A DNA stretch of 64,000 nt from an uncultured Clostridia bacterium (lineage in GTDB: Bacteria; Bacillota; Clostridia; Christensenellales; Pumilibacteraceae), in the NCBI GenBank assembly GCA_944372345.1, contig CALVYT010000005.1:62001-126000 (forward strand), in the 5' to 3' direction. Each line of letters begins with the position of its first letter. Position 1 is the first letter of the stretch. Below are positions 8,819 through 17,568 of the stretch, piece by piece. The translations under genes and the position numbers were made by a program. The notes beneath the pieces were generated by a model. It had not been told where the DNA came from. It was given only the letters and a program-made list of their open reading frames with translations, and did not search any database.

Positions 8819-8847
8819 TTGACACGGAACAAAATGTTCTGTAATAT
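8819..8847 (+). promoter_or_regulatory. Promoter of the second zinc-ribbon gene, overlapped by an operator
   Basis: TTGACA at 8819-8824, 17-base spacer, TAATAT at 8842-8847 (a TATAAT lies at 8845-8850). The spacer contains the second palindrome at 8826-8840, so repressor binding there would block RNA polymerase. Confidence 0.85.
8826..8840. promoter_or_regulatory. Operator palindrome 2, between -35 and -10
   Basis: GGAACAAAATGTTCT is the near-perfect reverse complement of operator 1. The two centres are 29 bp apart. Confidence 0.75.
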
Positions 8848-8878
8848 AATTATAAATGAGTTAACGGAGGAGGCTGAT

Positions 8879-9724
8879 ATGAAAAAGGGAAAGATCGGGC
8901 GCGGATCATATTTATTATCCCGCGCGGTGGCGTTTATCGCGCTGGCTGTCGTATGCGCGCTCGCCGCTGTGAGCGCGATCGCGGTTGCCGCGATACTCGA
9001 CAGCGTACCTGTGTGGGTCGTAGGCGGATTTTTGGCGGCGGGTATGGTCGTGTTCATCGTGCTTACCGTGCTGTCGAGGCGGGTGCGCTGTACGCTTTGC
9101 GGCAAGGAACTGAAACTGAGCAAGGCGCACGCTTTTGCGGGCAACGCGTATTGCGACGACTGTATAGGAAAAGTGAACGCCGCCTCGGACAGAGCGGAAA
9201 GGGCGTTCAGAGAGCTGAAAGCGTCGGGCTTTAACATAACGCGGTCGTTCACCGTCGATCAGGTCGCGGGCGCGGCGCTGCCCGAAGAACTGCGGGCGTG
9301 CAAAAGCGTTATGCGTGTGCATATCGACGATAACACCGGGCGTTTCTGCCTGACTGCGACGATCGACTGGCGGGAATATCTGATCGGCGTTTACGACAGG
9401 CGCGAAGTTCTCCGTGCGGAGATCACTCCGCTGGTGCAGAATCGCGTGCGCACCGAAGAGCGCGTGCGCGTTGGCTGCGTCGTCGTGGGATTTCTGTTAG
9501 GCATAATCTGGGGGCTCATCGCGCTGTGTATGCCGAAAGAAGTGCAGGTGCCTTACGTCGTGGTTTGCGGCGTCGTCAATCTGCATATGCGGGATACGGT
9601 TTTGCAGCTGATGTTTGAAAACGGTGCTGCGGCGAACGGTATTTACGGCTATTTCGCGCAGGGCGTTGTCTCCGCGTCTGCGGGCGCATTGCCGAATGCA
9701 GCGGGCAAGCCTATCGACGGCTGA
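8879..9724 (+). CDS. Membrane protein with zinc ribbon, paralogue of the gene at 7613
   Basis: The 281-residue protein starts at an ATG six bases after GGAGGAGG. A possible upstream TTG at 8819 is rejected because it lies in the -35 box. The architecture matches the paralogue: N-terminal membrane segments (about 15-60), zinc ribbon CTLCG...YCDDC, a DDNTGRFCLTA...VYDRREV block, a membrane helix GCVVVGFLLGIIWGLIAL near 200, and a VPYVV tail. Function is unknown. A role in envelope sensing or protein quality is possible, but nothing here shows it. Expression is probably controlled by the divergent XRE protein through the palindromes upstream. Confidence 0.78.
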   Translation: MKKGKIGRGSYLLSRAVAFIALAVVCALAAVSAIAVAAILDSVPVWVVGGFLAAGMVVFIVLTVLSRRVRCTLCGKELKLSKAHAFAGNAYCDDCIGKVNAASDRAERAFRELKASGFNITRSFTVDQVAGAALPEELRACKSVMRVHIDDNTGRFCLTATIDWREYLIGVYDRREVLRAEITPLVQNRVRTEERVRVGCVVVGFLLGIIWGLIALCMPKEVQVPYVVVCGVVNLHMRDTVLQLMFENGAAANGIYGYFAQGVVSASAGALPNAAGKPIDG

Positions 9725-9757
9725 CCGCGCCGCGTATATTGTAAATATCTTAAACGT

Positions 9758-9793
9758 CCCGCGGGCGCAGCATTCGCTGCGCCCGCGGGCTTT
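9758..9793 (+). terminator. Intrinsic-type terminator, copy 2 of the duplicated hairpin
   Basis: A perfect 14-bp stem (cccgcgggcgcagc / gctgcgcccgcggg, loop attc) has a short T-run and the same trailing tttgtcgttc as copy 1. Confidence 0.8.
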
Positions 9794-9885
9794 GTCGTTC
9801 GGTAATTGTATTCTGTTAAACGCAACGATCAAACGCAACCGCCGCGAAAGTATAACTGCCGCGAAAGATCCGTTTGGTTTTCGCG

Positions 9886-10353
9886 TTATTTGTTGAGCAG
9901 GCCGCCGCGCGCGATGATCGCCCTGATCTCGGGAGGGAAAGGGGGAACGGAATACTCTTTGCCTTTCGTGACGTTCTTTATCAGACCTTTTTCGAGGTCG
10001 ACTTCGATCTCATCGCCGTCCTCCGCGTCTTTCGCCGCTTCGGGACATTCGAGTATGGGCAGACCGATGTTTATGCAGTTGCGGAAGAAGATGCGCGCGA
10101 AGTCGCAGGCTATGACGCAGGAAACGCCGCTCGCCTTGATGGCTATCGGAGCGTGCTCGCGCGAGGAGCCGCAGCCGAAGTTCTTTTCCGCGACAATGAT
10201 GTCGCCCTTTTTCACCTTTCCGACGAACGTCTTGTCGATGTCCTCCATGCAGTGCGCCGCGAGAGCGGCGGGGGACGAGTCGTTGAGATACCTTGCGGGT
10301 ATGATCTCGTCGGTGTTTACGTTGTCCTTGTATTTATGTACGAAGCCTTTCAT
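9886..10353 (-). CDS. leuD: 3-isopropylmalate dehydratase small subunit
   Basis: This is the small subunit of the aconitase-like enzyme that converts 2- to 3-isopropylmalate in leucine synthesis in the cytoplasm. The 155-residue chain shows the family swivel domain: [12 protein letters not shown] near residues 12-23, [13 protein letters not shown] near 60, and [17 protein letters not shown]. The length is normal for the bacterial LeuCD2/archaeal-like small subunit. It has a GGAGG site and lies 12 bases after leuC in ilvD-leuC-leuD. The related homoaconitase small subunit cannot be excluded by sequence alone, but the ilvD neighbour supports leucine synthesis. Confidence 0.93.
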   Translation of the reverse strand: MKGFVHKYKDNVNTDEIIPARYLNDSSPAALAAHCMEDIDKTFVGKVKKGDIIVAEKNFGCGSSREHAPIAIKASGVSCVIACDFARIFFRNCINIGLPILECPEAAKDAEDGDEIEVDLEKGLIKNVTKGKEYSVPPFPPEIRAIIARGGLLNK

Positions 10354-10365
10354 ATCGTCCTCCCG

Positions 10366-11616
10366 TCAAAGCACGCCTATCTTGCCGAGCACCGCGGAGC
10401 AAGCCGCGACGTAAGGCGAGGCGAGGTATATCTCGCTGTCCGTCGCGCCCATTCGCCCGACGAAGTTGCGATTGGTCGTCGCGACGCATTTTTCGCCGCT
10501 CGCGAGTATGCCCATATATCCGCCGAGGCAGGGGCCGCACGTCGGCGTGGAAACGACCGCGCCCGCTTTGATGAACGTCTCGATCAGTCCTTCGCGCAGC
10601 GCCTGCAAATATATGCTCTGCGTCGCGGGGATGACTATCGTGCGCACGCTCTCGTGTACCGTTCTGCCTTTCAGTACTTCTGCAGCCGTGCGCAGGTCGC
10701 TTATGCGCCCGTTCGTACAGCTGCCGATGACGACCTGATCGATCGCTATGTCGCCGATTTCGTCCACCGTATGCGTATTTTCGGGCAGGTGGGGGAAGGA
10801 AACGGTGGGGCGGAGAGAGTCGAGGTCGATGACGACTTCGCGCTCGTATTCGGCGTCCGCGTCCGCCTCGAACACTCTCGGCGTTTTCGCGCAATGCTCT
10901 TCGAGATATGCGAGCGTGACGTCGTCGCAGGCGAATATGCCGTTCTTCGCGCCCGCTTCGATAGCCATATTGCAGATGGTCAGGCGGTCGTCCATCGTCA
11001 TATCCGCGCAGCCGTCGCCCGTGAATTCGAGCGACTTATAAAGCGCGCCGGACACGCCTATGAGCCCGATAAGGTGCAGTATCACGTCCTTGCCGGAAAC
11101 GTGCTTCGGCTTTTTGCCGCGGAGCACGACTTTTATTGCCGCGGGGACTTTGAACCACGCCTTTCCCGTCAGCATTCCGTAAGCCATATCCGTCGAGCCG
11201 ACGCCCGTCGAGAACGCACCGAGCGCGCCGTAGGTGCAGGTGTGCGAGTCCGCGCCGATGACGAGGTCGCCCGCTCCGACGAGCCCTTTTTCGGGGAGCA
11301 GAGCGTGTTCGACTCCCATCTGTCCGACGTCGAAGAAGTTTTCCACTCCCTGCTCGCGGGCGAAGGCGCGGCAACACTTGCACTGTTCGGCGCTCTTAAT
11401 GTCCTTATTGGGGACGAAGTGATCCATAACGAGAGCGATCTTGCTCTTGTCGAACACTTTGCCGCCGCCGTGAGCTTCTATCTCTTTGATCGCGACGGGG
11501 GAGGTTATGTCGTTGCCGAGCACGAGATCGAGATCCGCCGTGATCAGCTGTCCCGCTTTGACGTCGGACAGTCCGGCGTGAGCGGCGAGTATTTTCTGTG
11601 AAAGAGTCATTGCCAT
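10366..11616 (-). CDS. leuC: 3-isopropylmalate dehydratase large subunit
   Basis: This is the catalytic [4Fe-4S] subunit that pairs with LeuD. The 416-residue protein has [16 protein letters not shown] near residue 65, [21 protein letters not shown], and the cluster-ligand motifs VIGSCTNGR and PTCGPCLGG. The last of these ends in the substrate-contact region NRNFVGRMG. Length fits the shorter aconitase-type LeuC family (about 415-420). The upstream AGAGG supports the first of two nearby ATGs. It is cotranscribed with ilvD (16-base gap) and leuD. Confidence 0.94.
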   Translation of the reverse strand: MAMTLSQKILAAHAGLSDVKAGQLITADLDLVLGNDITSPVAIKEIEAHGGGKVFDKSKIALVMDHFVPNKDIKSAEQCKCCRAFAREQGVENFFDVGQMGVEHALLPEKGLVGAGDLVIGADSHTCTYGALGAFSTGVGSTDMAYGMLTGKAWFKVPAAIKVVLRGKKPKHVSGKDVILHLIGLIGVSGALYKSLEFTGDGCADMTMDDRLTICNMAIEAGAKNGIFACDDVTLAYLEEHCAKTPRVFEADADAEYEREVVIDLDSLRPTVSFPHLPENTHTVDEIGDIAIDQVVIGSCTNGRISDLRTAAEVLKGRTVHESVRTIVIPATQSIYLQALREGLIETFIKAGAVVSTPTCGPCLGGYMGILASGEKCVATTNRNFVGRMGATDSEIYLASPYVAACSAVLGKIGVL

Positions 11617-11632
11617 CCGGTCTTAACCTCTC

Positions 11633-13294
11633 TTAAAATTTCTTTTTCATTACCGCGCCGTGAGGAGCGTCGGTGACGAGATAGGAATAGCGGAGCATAT
11701 ATCCCGTCGGATTGATCTCCTTGGGCTTGAACTTTTTGAGCCGCGCCGCGATCTCTTTTGCGCTGACGTCGAGTTCGAGTTTGCCCGCGGGGATATCTAT
11801 CTTGATCTTGTCGCCGTCGCGGATGATGCCTATCTTTCCGCCTGCGGCGGCTTCCGGCGCGACGTGTCCTATCGCCGCGCCGCGCGTCGCTCCTGAGAAG
11901 CGACCGTCGGTGATGAGCGCGACGCTCGCGTCCAGCCCCATTCCGACGAGGGCGCTCGTCGGGGAGAGCATTTCGCGCATTCCCGGTCCGCCCTTGGGAC
12001 CTTCGTAGCGAATGACGACGACGTTGCCCGCCTTGATCTCTCCGCCCATTATCGCGCGCACGGCTTCCTCTTCGCTGTTGTAGCACTTCGCCACGCCCGT
12101 GAAGCGGAGCATTTCCTTCCTGACCGCGCTGCGCTTGACGACCGCGCCGTCCTCGGCGATATTGCCTTTTAAGAACGCCAGTCCGCCGGTAGGAGAGAGC
12201 GGCTCGTCGCAGGTGTGGATGACTTCGGGGTCGGTTATGTCCGCGTTAGCGTAGCTTTCCGCGAGCGTGTTTCCCGTTATCGTCCTGACGCCGCCGTCTA
12301 TGAGCCCTTTGCGCGAAAGCTCTTTGAGCACCGCCATTATGCCGCCCGCTTTGCCGAGCGCGTCCATATCGTACTCGGTGGCGGGGGAGAGCTTGCACAG
12401 ATTGGGAGTCACGTCCGCCGCCTCGCGGAACATATCGTAAGTCAGTTCTATGCCGCACTCGCTTGCGATCGCGATCAGATGCAGCACGCTGTTGGTGGAC
12501 GCGCCTATCGCGTTGTCGCAGGCTATGGCGTTGCGGAACGCGCGCTCGGTGAGTATCATACGCGGCGTGACGTCGTCGGCGACCGCTTTCATTATCGTCT
12601 TGCCCGCTTCCTTGGCGAGGCGCAGCCGCTCCGCGCTCGTGGCGAGCACGGTGCCGTTGCCGGGCAGAGCGATGCCCAGCGTTTCCATAAGGCAGTTCAT
12701 CGAGTTGGCGGTATACATACCGCAGCAGGATCCGCAGCCGGGGCAGGCATGGTTTTCGAGATAGTCCAGTTCGTCGCGGCTCATCTTGCCCGCCTGCGTC
12801 GCGCCCACCGCCTCGAACATCGCCGACAGCGAAACTTTATGCCCGCCGACGACGCCCGATTCCATCGGACCGCCCGAAACGAGCACGGTCGGGATATTGA
12901 CGCGTACCGCGCCCATCAGCATTCCGGGAACGATCTTGTCGCAGTTGGGGATGAGTACCGCGCCGTCGAACGCGTGGCCGATGAGCATCGCTTCCACGCT
13001 GTCAGCGATCAGTTCGCGGGAGGGGAGCGAGTACTTCATTCCCGCGTGTCCCATAGCTATGCCGTCGCATATGCCTATCGAAGGCACGACGAACGGCGTG
13101 CCGCCCGCGGCGTAAATGCCGGCTTTGACGGCGTCGGCTATGCGGTCGAGGTGCATATGCCCCGGAACTATATCGCTCTTGGCGGATATGACCGCGATGA
13201 GCGGCTTGCGCAGCTCCTCGTCCGTCATTCCGAGAGCCTTATAAAGCGACCTCTGCGGCGCTTTGTCTATTCCCTGCGTTAAATTCTTTCCCAT
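11633..13294 (-). CDS. ilvD: Dihydroxy-acid dehydratase
   Basis: It dehydrates 2,3-dihydroxy-isovalerate and 2,3-dihydroxy-3-methylvalerate in valine, leucine and isoleucine synthesis. The 553-residue protein shows [12 protein letters not shown], the iron-sulfur motif [18 protein letters not shown], and the C-terminal [17 protein letters not shown] and [10 protein letters not shown] signatures. The start is the ATG at 13294, eight bases from AGAGG. A longer reading frame to 13414 runs through the promoter and is not used. It is the first gene of ilvD-leuC-leuD. The predicted leader of about 48 bases is too short for a T-box riboswitch. Confidence 0.95.
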   Translation of the reverse strand: MGKNLTQGIDKAPQRSLYKALGMTDEELRKPLIAVISAKSDIVPGHMHLDRIADAVKAGIYAAGGTPFVVPSIGICDGIAMGHAGMKYSLPSRELIADSVEAMLIGHAFDGAVLIPNCDKIVPGMLMGAVRVNIPTVLVSGGPMESGVVGGHKVSLSAMFEAVGATQAGKMSRDELDYLENHACPGCGSCCGMYTANSMNCLMETLGIALPGNGTVLATSAERLRLAKEAGKTIMKAVADDVTPRMILTERAFRNAIACDNAIGASTNSVLHLIAIASECGIELTYDMFREAADVTPNLCKLSPATEYDMDALGKAGGIMAVLKELSRKGLIDGGVRTITGNTLAESYANADITDPEVIHTCDEPLSPTGGLAFLKGNIAEDGAVVKRSAVRKEMLRFTGVAKCYNSEEEAVRAIMGGEIKAGNVVVIRYEGPKGGPGMREMLSPTSALVGMGLDASVALITDGRFSGATRGAAIGHVAPEAAAGGKIGIIRDGDKIKIDIPAGKLELDVSAKEIAARLKKFKPKEINPTGYMLRYSYLVTDAPHGAVMKKKF

Positions 13295-13348
13295 GGTCTG
13301 ACCTCTTGTAAAAGGCGCCTTTCGCGCCCCTTCGTGTTTTATGCTATG

Positions 13349-13377
13349 ATTATACACCCCGTTCAGGGAAAATGCAA
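13349..13377 (-). promoter_or_regulatory. Promoter of ilvD-leuC-leuD
   Basis: On the minus strand, TTGCAT (13372-13377), 17-base spacer, TATAAT (13349-13354). The -35 lies inside the first copy of a direct repeat. Confidence 0.8.
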
Positions 13378-13415
13378 GGCATTTGACGGCAAATTCGGGG
13401 AAAATGCAAGGCATT
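13366..13415. repeat. Direct repeat covering and preceding the ilvD -35 box
   Basis: GGGAAAATGCAAGGCATT occurs at 13366-13383 and again at 13398-13415, with a period of 32 bp (about three helical turns). Each copy is followed by a similar g-cggcaaa tail. It could be a two-site operator for a branched-chain amino acid regulator. Confidence 0.75.
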
Positions 13416-13480
13416 CGGCGGCAAAAGCGGCTCCGGATGCGGATTTATATCCTTATGCGGCGGCAGAAAGCCGATTTTCC

Positions 13481-13510
13481 TTGACAAGAAACGCCGCGCA
13501 GGGATATTAT
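13481..13510 (+). promoter_or_regulatory. Promoter of the ABC ATPase-mnmG unit
   Basis: TTGACA at 13481-13486, 18-base spacer, TATTAT at 13505-13510. Transcription would start around 13517, only about five bases before the ATG. Confidence 0.75.
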
Positions 13511-13521
13511 TTATATATATT

Positions 13522-14532
13522 ATGGGAACCATTGCCGACGGAACGGAGCGGGACGGAGGATATCTCCGCCTCGAAAACATATGCAAACGCTACGGCGATA
13601 CCGCCGCGGCGGACGGCGTGACGCTGTCCGTGCCGCGCGGCTGTTTTCTTTCGCTGCTCGGCGAGTCGGGCAGCGGCAAAACGACGCTGCTGCGCGTTAT
13701 CGCGGGGTTTGAAAAGCCGGACTGCGGCAGAGTGTATATCGGCGGCAGGGACGTTACCGACGCTCCGCCGTCCGAACGGGGCTGCCGCACCGTCTTTCAG
13801 GACCTCGCTCTGTTTCCGCATATGTCGGCGGCGGGTAACATAGCGTTCGTGCTGCGCGCGGGCAAGCGGCTGTGCGCGGACGGGCAATACCGCCGTATGA
13901 GCGCGGCGGAAGCGCGAGCCGAGGCGGAACGCGCCCTTGCCGAAACGGGGCTTGCGGGAATGGGGAGCAGGAAAATATCCACGCTGTCGGGCGGGGAGAA
14001 ACAGCGCGTCGCGATAGCGCGCGCCCTTGCTTCGGGCGCGGACGTAATGCTGCTCGACGAGCCGTTCAGCTCGCTGGACGCGGTGACCCGCGCGGGACTG
14101 CGCGCTCTCCTCGCCGACCTGCACGCGCGCACGCCCGTCACGTTCGTATACGTCACGCACGACAGAGAGGACGCCATGCGTATGAGCGACAGGGTGGCGG
14201 TGCTGTCGGGCGGCAGGCTGCTGCGCTGCGCTTCGCCCGAGGAGGTCTACCGCGACCCGCAAAGCGCGGAAGCCGCGCGGCTGACGGGCGAGTGCGGAGT
14301 GCTGCGCGCCGCGGACGGCTCGGAGATCTTCGTACGCCCCGAGGACGTGACGTTCGGCTCCGGTGAGGAGTGCGTCGTTACGGAGTGCGCTTACGGCGGC
14401 GGGAAATATCTGATAACGCTGCTCTCTCCCCGCGGAGAGGTGAAGGCATATTCGGACAGGGAGTACGCGAAAGGGGAAAAGGCGCTGTTCGACATCAAGA
14501 GCGGCTCGGGCGGAAAGGCGGTGAAAGTATGA
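13522..14532 (+). CDS. ABC transporter ATP-binding protein (PotA/CysA/FbpC type), orphan
   Basis: The 336-residue ATPase has Walker A GESGSGKTT near residues 51-59, a Q-loop (TVFQDLALFPHMS), signature LSGGEKQRVAIARAL, Walker B VMLLDEPFSSLD, and an H-loop YVTHD. A C-terminal TOBE-like region follows (RPEDVTFG...). This organisation is that of importers for ions, polyamines, iron or sugars, but no permease or binding-protein gene is nearby, so the substrate cannot be told. No alternative start or Shine-Dalgarno site exists upstream of the conserved part, and the mRNA is probably leaderless. Its stop overlaps the mnmG start (ATGA), so the two are translationally coupled. Confidence 0.85.
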   Translation: MGTIADGTERDGGYLRLENICKRYGDTAAADGVTLSVPRGCFLSLLGESGSGKTTLLRVIAGFEKPDCGRVYIGGRDVTDAPPSERGCRTVFQDLALFPHMSAAGNIAFVLRAGKRLCADGQYRRMSAAEARAEAERALAETGLAGMGSRKISTLSGGEKQRVAIARALASGADVMLLDEPFSSLDAVTRAGLRALLADLHARTPVTFVYVTHDREDAMRMSDRVAVLSGGRLLRCASPEEVYRDPQSAEAARLTGECGVLRAADGSEIFVRPEDVTFGSGEECVVTECAYGGGKYLITLLSPRGEVKAYSDREYAKGEKALFDIKSGSGGKAVKV

Positions 14533-16391
14533 ACGGAACTTACGACGGCATAGTGATAGGCGCGGGGCACGCGGGCATAGAAGCCGCGCTCGCCCTTGCT
14601 CGCACCGGCATGAAAACTCTCGTGCTGTCCGTCTCTCTCGACAACATAGGCTGGCTCGCGTGCAATCCGTCGATAGGAGGCACGGCGAAAGGGCACCTCG
14701 TGCGCGAGGTGGACGCTCTCGGCGGCGAAATGGGCGTAGCGGCGGACAAGTGCCTGACGTGTCTGCGTATGCTCAATTCCTCCAAGGGACCTGCCGTGCG
14801 CAGTCTGCGCGCGCAGGTGGATAAATATGCGTATCACGCTTATATGAAGAGCGTGCTGGAAAACGAGAAGAACATAACGCTCCGCCAGGGCGAAGCCGTG
14901 GAACTGCTGACGGACGGAGATCGCATATCCGGCGTTACGACGGCGTTCGGACTGACTTATAACGCCCCGGTCGTCGTAGTGTGCTCGGGCGTGTATCTCG
15001 GCAGCGACATCATAGTGGGCAGCGTGATATTGCCGCAGGGTCCGGCGGGTTTTCCGCGCGCGAACGGACTTACGCGCAGTCTGCTCGCTCTCGGCATAGA
15101 GGTGCGGCGGTTCAAGACCGGTACGCCCGCACGCGTGCATAAGGACAGCGTAGACTTTTCCAAGCTGACCGTACAGTACGGCGAGAAGGGGCTGTACTCG
15201 TTTTCCGCGCTCTCGAAAAAGGTGAAAGCGACGGCGGAAACGTGCTGGCTGGGCTATACGAACGAGCGCACGCACGAGATAATAAGGAACAATCTCCACC
15301 TCGCGCCCAAATACAACGGCACGATCAAGGGGACGGGACCGCGCTACTGTCCGAGCATAGAGGACAAGATCGTGCGTTTTCCGGATAAGGAGCGGCATTC
15401 GTTCTTTCTCGAGCCGGAGGGCTGCGGCACGAAGGAAATGTATGTGCAAGGCATGTCCACGGGTTTGCCCGCCGACGTACAGCTGGAAATGTATCGTTCG
15501 ATAGAGGGTTTCGAGCACGTCGAGATAATGCGCGACGCGTATGCGATAGAGTACGACTGCATAAACTCCCTCGAACTGCTGCCCACTCTCGAACACAAGC
15601 GTTACAAAGGGCTGTATTTCGCGGGGCAGGTCAACGGCACGAGCGGCTACGAGGAAGCGGCGGCGCAAGGACTCGTCGCCGGGCTGAACGCCTCGCTCGC
15701 GCTGCGCGGTATGTCGCCTCTCGCGCTGCGGCGCGATAATTCGTATATAGGCGTGATGATAGACGACCTCGTCACGACGGGAACGGACGAGCCGTATCGT
15801 ATGATGACGGGCAGGGCGGAATATCGTCTTTGTTTGCGTCAGGATAATGCGGACACCCGCCTGACCGCGGAGGGATACCGCGCGGGACTGGCAGGGGAAA
15901 AGCGCATGCGCCTGCTCCGAAAAAAGGAAGCGAACATCAAGAAGGCGAAAGCTCTGCTAGGCGCGACCGTACCGCGCGGCGAGACGGAAGCTTTGTTTGC
16001 CGAATCCGGAACCGAGCCGCCCGTTTCGGGTATATCGTACGGCGGACTGATGCGCCGTCCGGAAGTAACGGGGGATATGATAAAACGGCATATGTCCGCG
16101 CTGTCCTTTCTCTCTTCTTCGGAGGCGGAGGAACTGTTCACGGACGTGCGCTACGAGGGGTATCTCGAACGTCAGGAAAAAGCGCGGGCGGAGAGCGTGC
16201 GTCTGGAAAACATGCGCATTCCCGAAGGAACGGATTACGCCGGAATGCACGGACTGCGCCGCGAAGCCGCAGAAAAGCTGGAACGGATCCGCCCGACGAC
16301 GATCGGGCAGGCGTCGCGCATACCCGGAGTCAATCCTGCGGACGTGAACGTGCTGATAATCAAGCTCAAAGCGAAAAACGTGAAAAGCTGA
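14529..16391 (+). CDS. mnmG: tRNA uridine-5-carboxymethylaminomethyl modification enzyme, FAD subunit
   Basis: MnmG works with MnmE to modify uridine 34 of several tRNAs, using FAD and folate. The 620-residue protein starts with the Rossmann motif VIGAGHAGIEAALA. It continues with NPSIGGTAKGHLVREVDALGG, MLNSSKGPAVRSLRAQ, the Cys-free stretch FKTGTPARV, and the C-terminal GVNPADVNVLIIKLK helix. It is a full-length bacterial MnmG. The start is the ATG overlapping the ABC ATPase stop. A longer frame extending upstream to 14370 is inside that gene. mnmE is not in the window. Confidence 0.95.
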   Translation: MNGTYDGIVIGAGHAGIEAALALARTGMKTLVLSVSLDNIGWLACNPSIGGTAKGHLVREVDALGGEMGVAADKCLTCLRMLNSSKGPAVRSLRAQVDKYAYHAYMKSVLENEKNITLRQGEAVELLTDGDRISGVTTAFGLTYNAPVVVVCSGVYLGSDIIVGSVILPQGPAGFPRANGLTRSLLALGIEVRRFKTGTPARVHKDSVDFSKLTVQYGEKGLYSFSALSKKVKATAETCWLGYTNERTHEIIRNNLHLAPKYNGTIKGTGPRYCPSIEDKIVRFPDKERHSFFLEPEGCGTKEMYVQGMSTGLPADVQLEMYRSIEGFEHVEIMRDAYAIEYDCINSLELLPTLEHKRYKGLYFAGQVNGTSGYEEAAAQGLVAGLNASLALRGMSPLALRRDNSYIGVMIDDLVTTGTDEPYRMMTGRAEYRLCLRQDNADTRLTAEGYRAGLAGEKRMRLLRKKEANIKKAKALLGATVPRGETEALFAESGTEPPVSGISYGGLMRRPEVTGDMIKRHMSALSFLSSSEAEELFTDVRYEGYLERQEKARAESVRLENMRIPEGTDYAGMHGLRREAAEKLERIRPTTIGQASRIPGVNPADVNVLIIKLKAKNVKS

Positions 16392-16403
16392 CCGTAAAAA
16401 TTC

Positions 16404-16433
16404 CCGCCGCTCGTTGACAGCGGCGGTTTTTTT
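16404..16433 (+). terminator. Terminator of mnmG, with the pfk -35 box in its loop
   Basis: An 8-bp stem (ccgccgct / agcggcgg) is followed by eight T. The loop cgttgac together with the first stem base forms the TTGACA of the next promoter. Confidence 0.92.
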
Positions 16434-16443
16434 GTGGTAAAAT
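16414..16443 (+). promoter_or_regulatory. Promoter of pfk-ppx-ppk, overlapping a terminator
   Basis: TTGACA at 16414-16419, 18-base spacer containing the terminator T-run, TAAAAT at 16438-16443. Confidence 0.75.
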
Positions 16444-16464
16444 AACAGCGGAGGCGGAATTGCT

Positions 16465-17535
16465 GTGAAAATAGGCATACTTACGAGCGGCGGCGACTGC
16501 GCGGGACTCAACGCGGTGATCCGCGCGATAGGACTTTATTGCTGCGAAAATATCGCGGGAGCGGAGATATACGGTATACCCGACGGTTACGGCGGACTGA
16601 TACGCGGAGAAAGTTTCCGTATGGATGAAAAGGACTTCGGGGATATTCTCGACCGCGGCGGCACCGTGCTCGGCACGTCGCGTCAGCCGTTTAAGCGCAT
16701 GACGGTGGAGGAGAACGGCGAGTCGCGGCTGGAAAAGATGTGCGAGAATTACAAGAAAATGGGGCTGGACTGTCTGTTCACTCTCGGCGGCGCGGGAACT
16801 CACAAGACGGCGGCTCTGCTCTCGATCGAGGGGTGCAACGTCATAGGACTGCCGAAAACGATAGACAACGATATTTACGGTACGGACGTTACGTTCGGTT
16901 TCCAGACGGCGGTAGAAGTGGCGACGGACAGTATAGACAGGATAAAGACGACGGTCGCGAGCCACCGCCGCACTATGCTCGTGGAGATAATGGGCAACAA
17001 GGCGGGATGGCTGACGCTGCACTCCGGTATCGCCTCGGGCGCGGATATGATACTGATACCCGAGATACCTTTCGACATAGACGCGGTGTGCGAGTTCGTT
17101 TCCGACAGCCGCCGCGACAAGCCGTATAATATTATCGCGATCGCCGAGGGCGCGACCCTCGCGAGCGAAGCGAAATACAAGCGGTCGGAACGAGCGTTCG
17201 CCCGCGCGCATATGGGCGAAACGACGGTGACGCGCCACCTCGCGGAGGTCATAGGCGAGCGCACGGGAACGGAAACGCGCTGCACCGTGCTCGGCTATCT
17301 GCAACGCGGCGGCACGCCTTGCGCCTACGACAGACTGCTGTCGTCGAGGCTGGGCGGGTTCGCGGCGCGGCTCGCAAAAAGCGGCAGGTTCGGAGTGACG
17401 GCGGCGGTCGTGGGCGGAGAGATCACGTTCAACGCGCTCAGCGACATAGCCGGCAGATACAAGCTCGTTTCGCCCGACTGCCCGACTGTGCGGTTTGCAA
17501 AAGAAATAGGTGTAAGTTTCGGGGATAAGACGTAA
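16465..17535 (+). CDS. pfkA: 6-phosphofructokinase, phosphoryl donor uncertain
   Basis: It phosphorylates fructose 6-phosphate to the 1,6-bisphosphate in glycolysis. The 356-residue chain starts at GTG after CGGAGG. It shows TSGGDCAGLNA (8-18), LGGAGT (107-112), LPKTIDND (129-136), MGNKAGWL, and the C-terminal GYLQRGGTP. Gly at the GGAG position is ATP-like, while Lys131 in PKTIDND is the lysine typical of PPi-dependent and some ATP-dependent group III enzymes. ATP, PPi or both remain possible. It is 33 bases ahead of the Ppx homologue, probably in one operon ending with ppk. Confidence 0.88.
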   Translation: MKIGILTSGGDCAGLNAVIRAIGLYCCENIAGAEIYGIPDGYGGLIRGESFRMDEKDFGDILDRGGTVLGTSRQPFKRMTVEENGESRLEKMCENYKKMGLDCLFTLGGAGTHKTAALLSIEGCNVIGLPKTIDNDIYGTDVTFGFQTAVEVATDSIDRIKTTVASHRRTMLVEIMGNKAGWLTLHSGIASGADMILIPEIPFDIDAVCEFVSDSRRDKPYNIIAIAEGATLASEAKYKRSERAFARAHMGETTVTRHLAEVIGERTGTETRCTVLGYLQRGGTPCAYDRLLSSRLGGFAARLAKSGRFGVTAAVVGGEITFNALSDIAGRYKLVSPDCPTVRFAKEIGVSFGDKT

Positions 17536-17568
17536 AATAACGATATGAGATCGTAAAGGAGAGAAGAT

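Noticed and set aside
8797..8840. LexA (SOS) boxes
   Set aside because: The GAAC/GTTC half-sites are five bases apart, not four as in Gram-positive LexA boxes, and an XRE gene is adjacent.
9874..11601. 575-codon plus-strand frame opposite leuC-leuD
   Set aside because: Shadow of clear LeuC and LeuD genes on the minus strand.
13295..13348. T-box riboswitch upstream of ilvD
   Set aside because: The leader is only about 48 bases and lacks a specifier-type structure or terminator.
13385..13410. CodY box in the ilvD upstream region
   Set aside because: The best alignment to the CodY consensus matches only about 9 of 15 bases.
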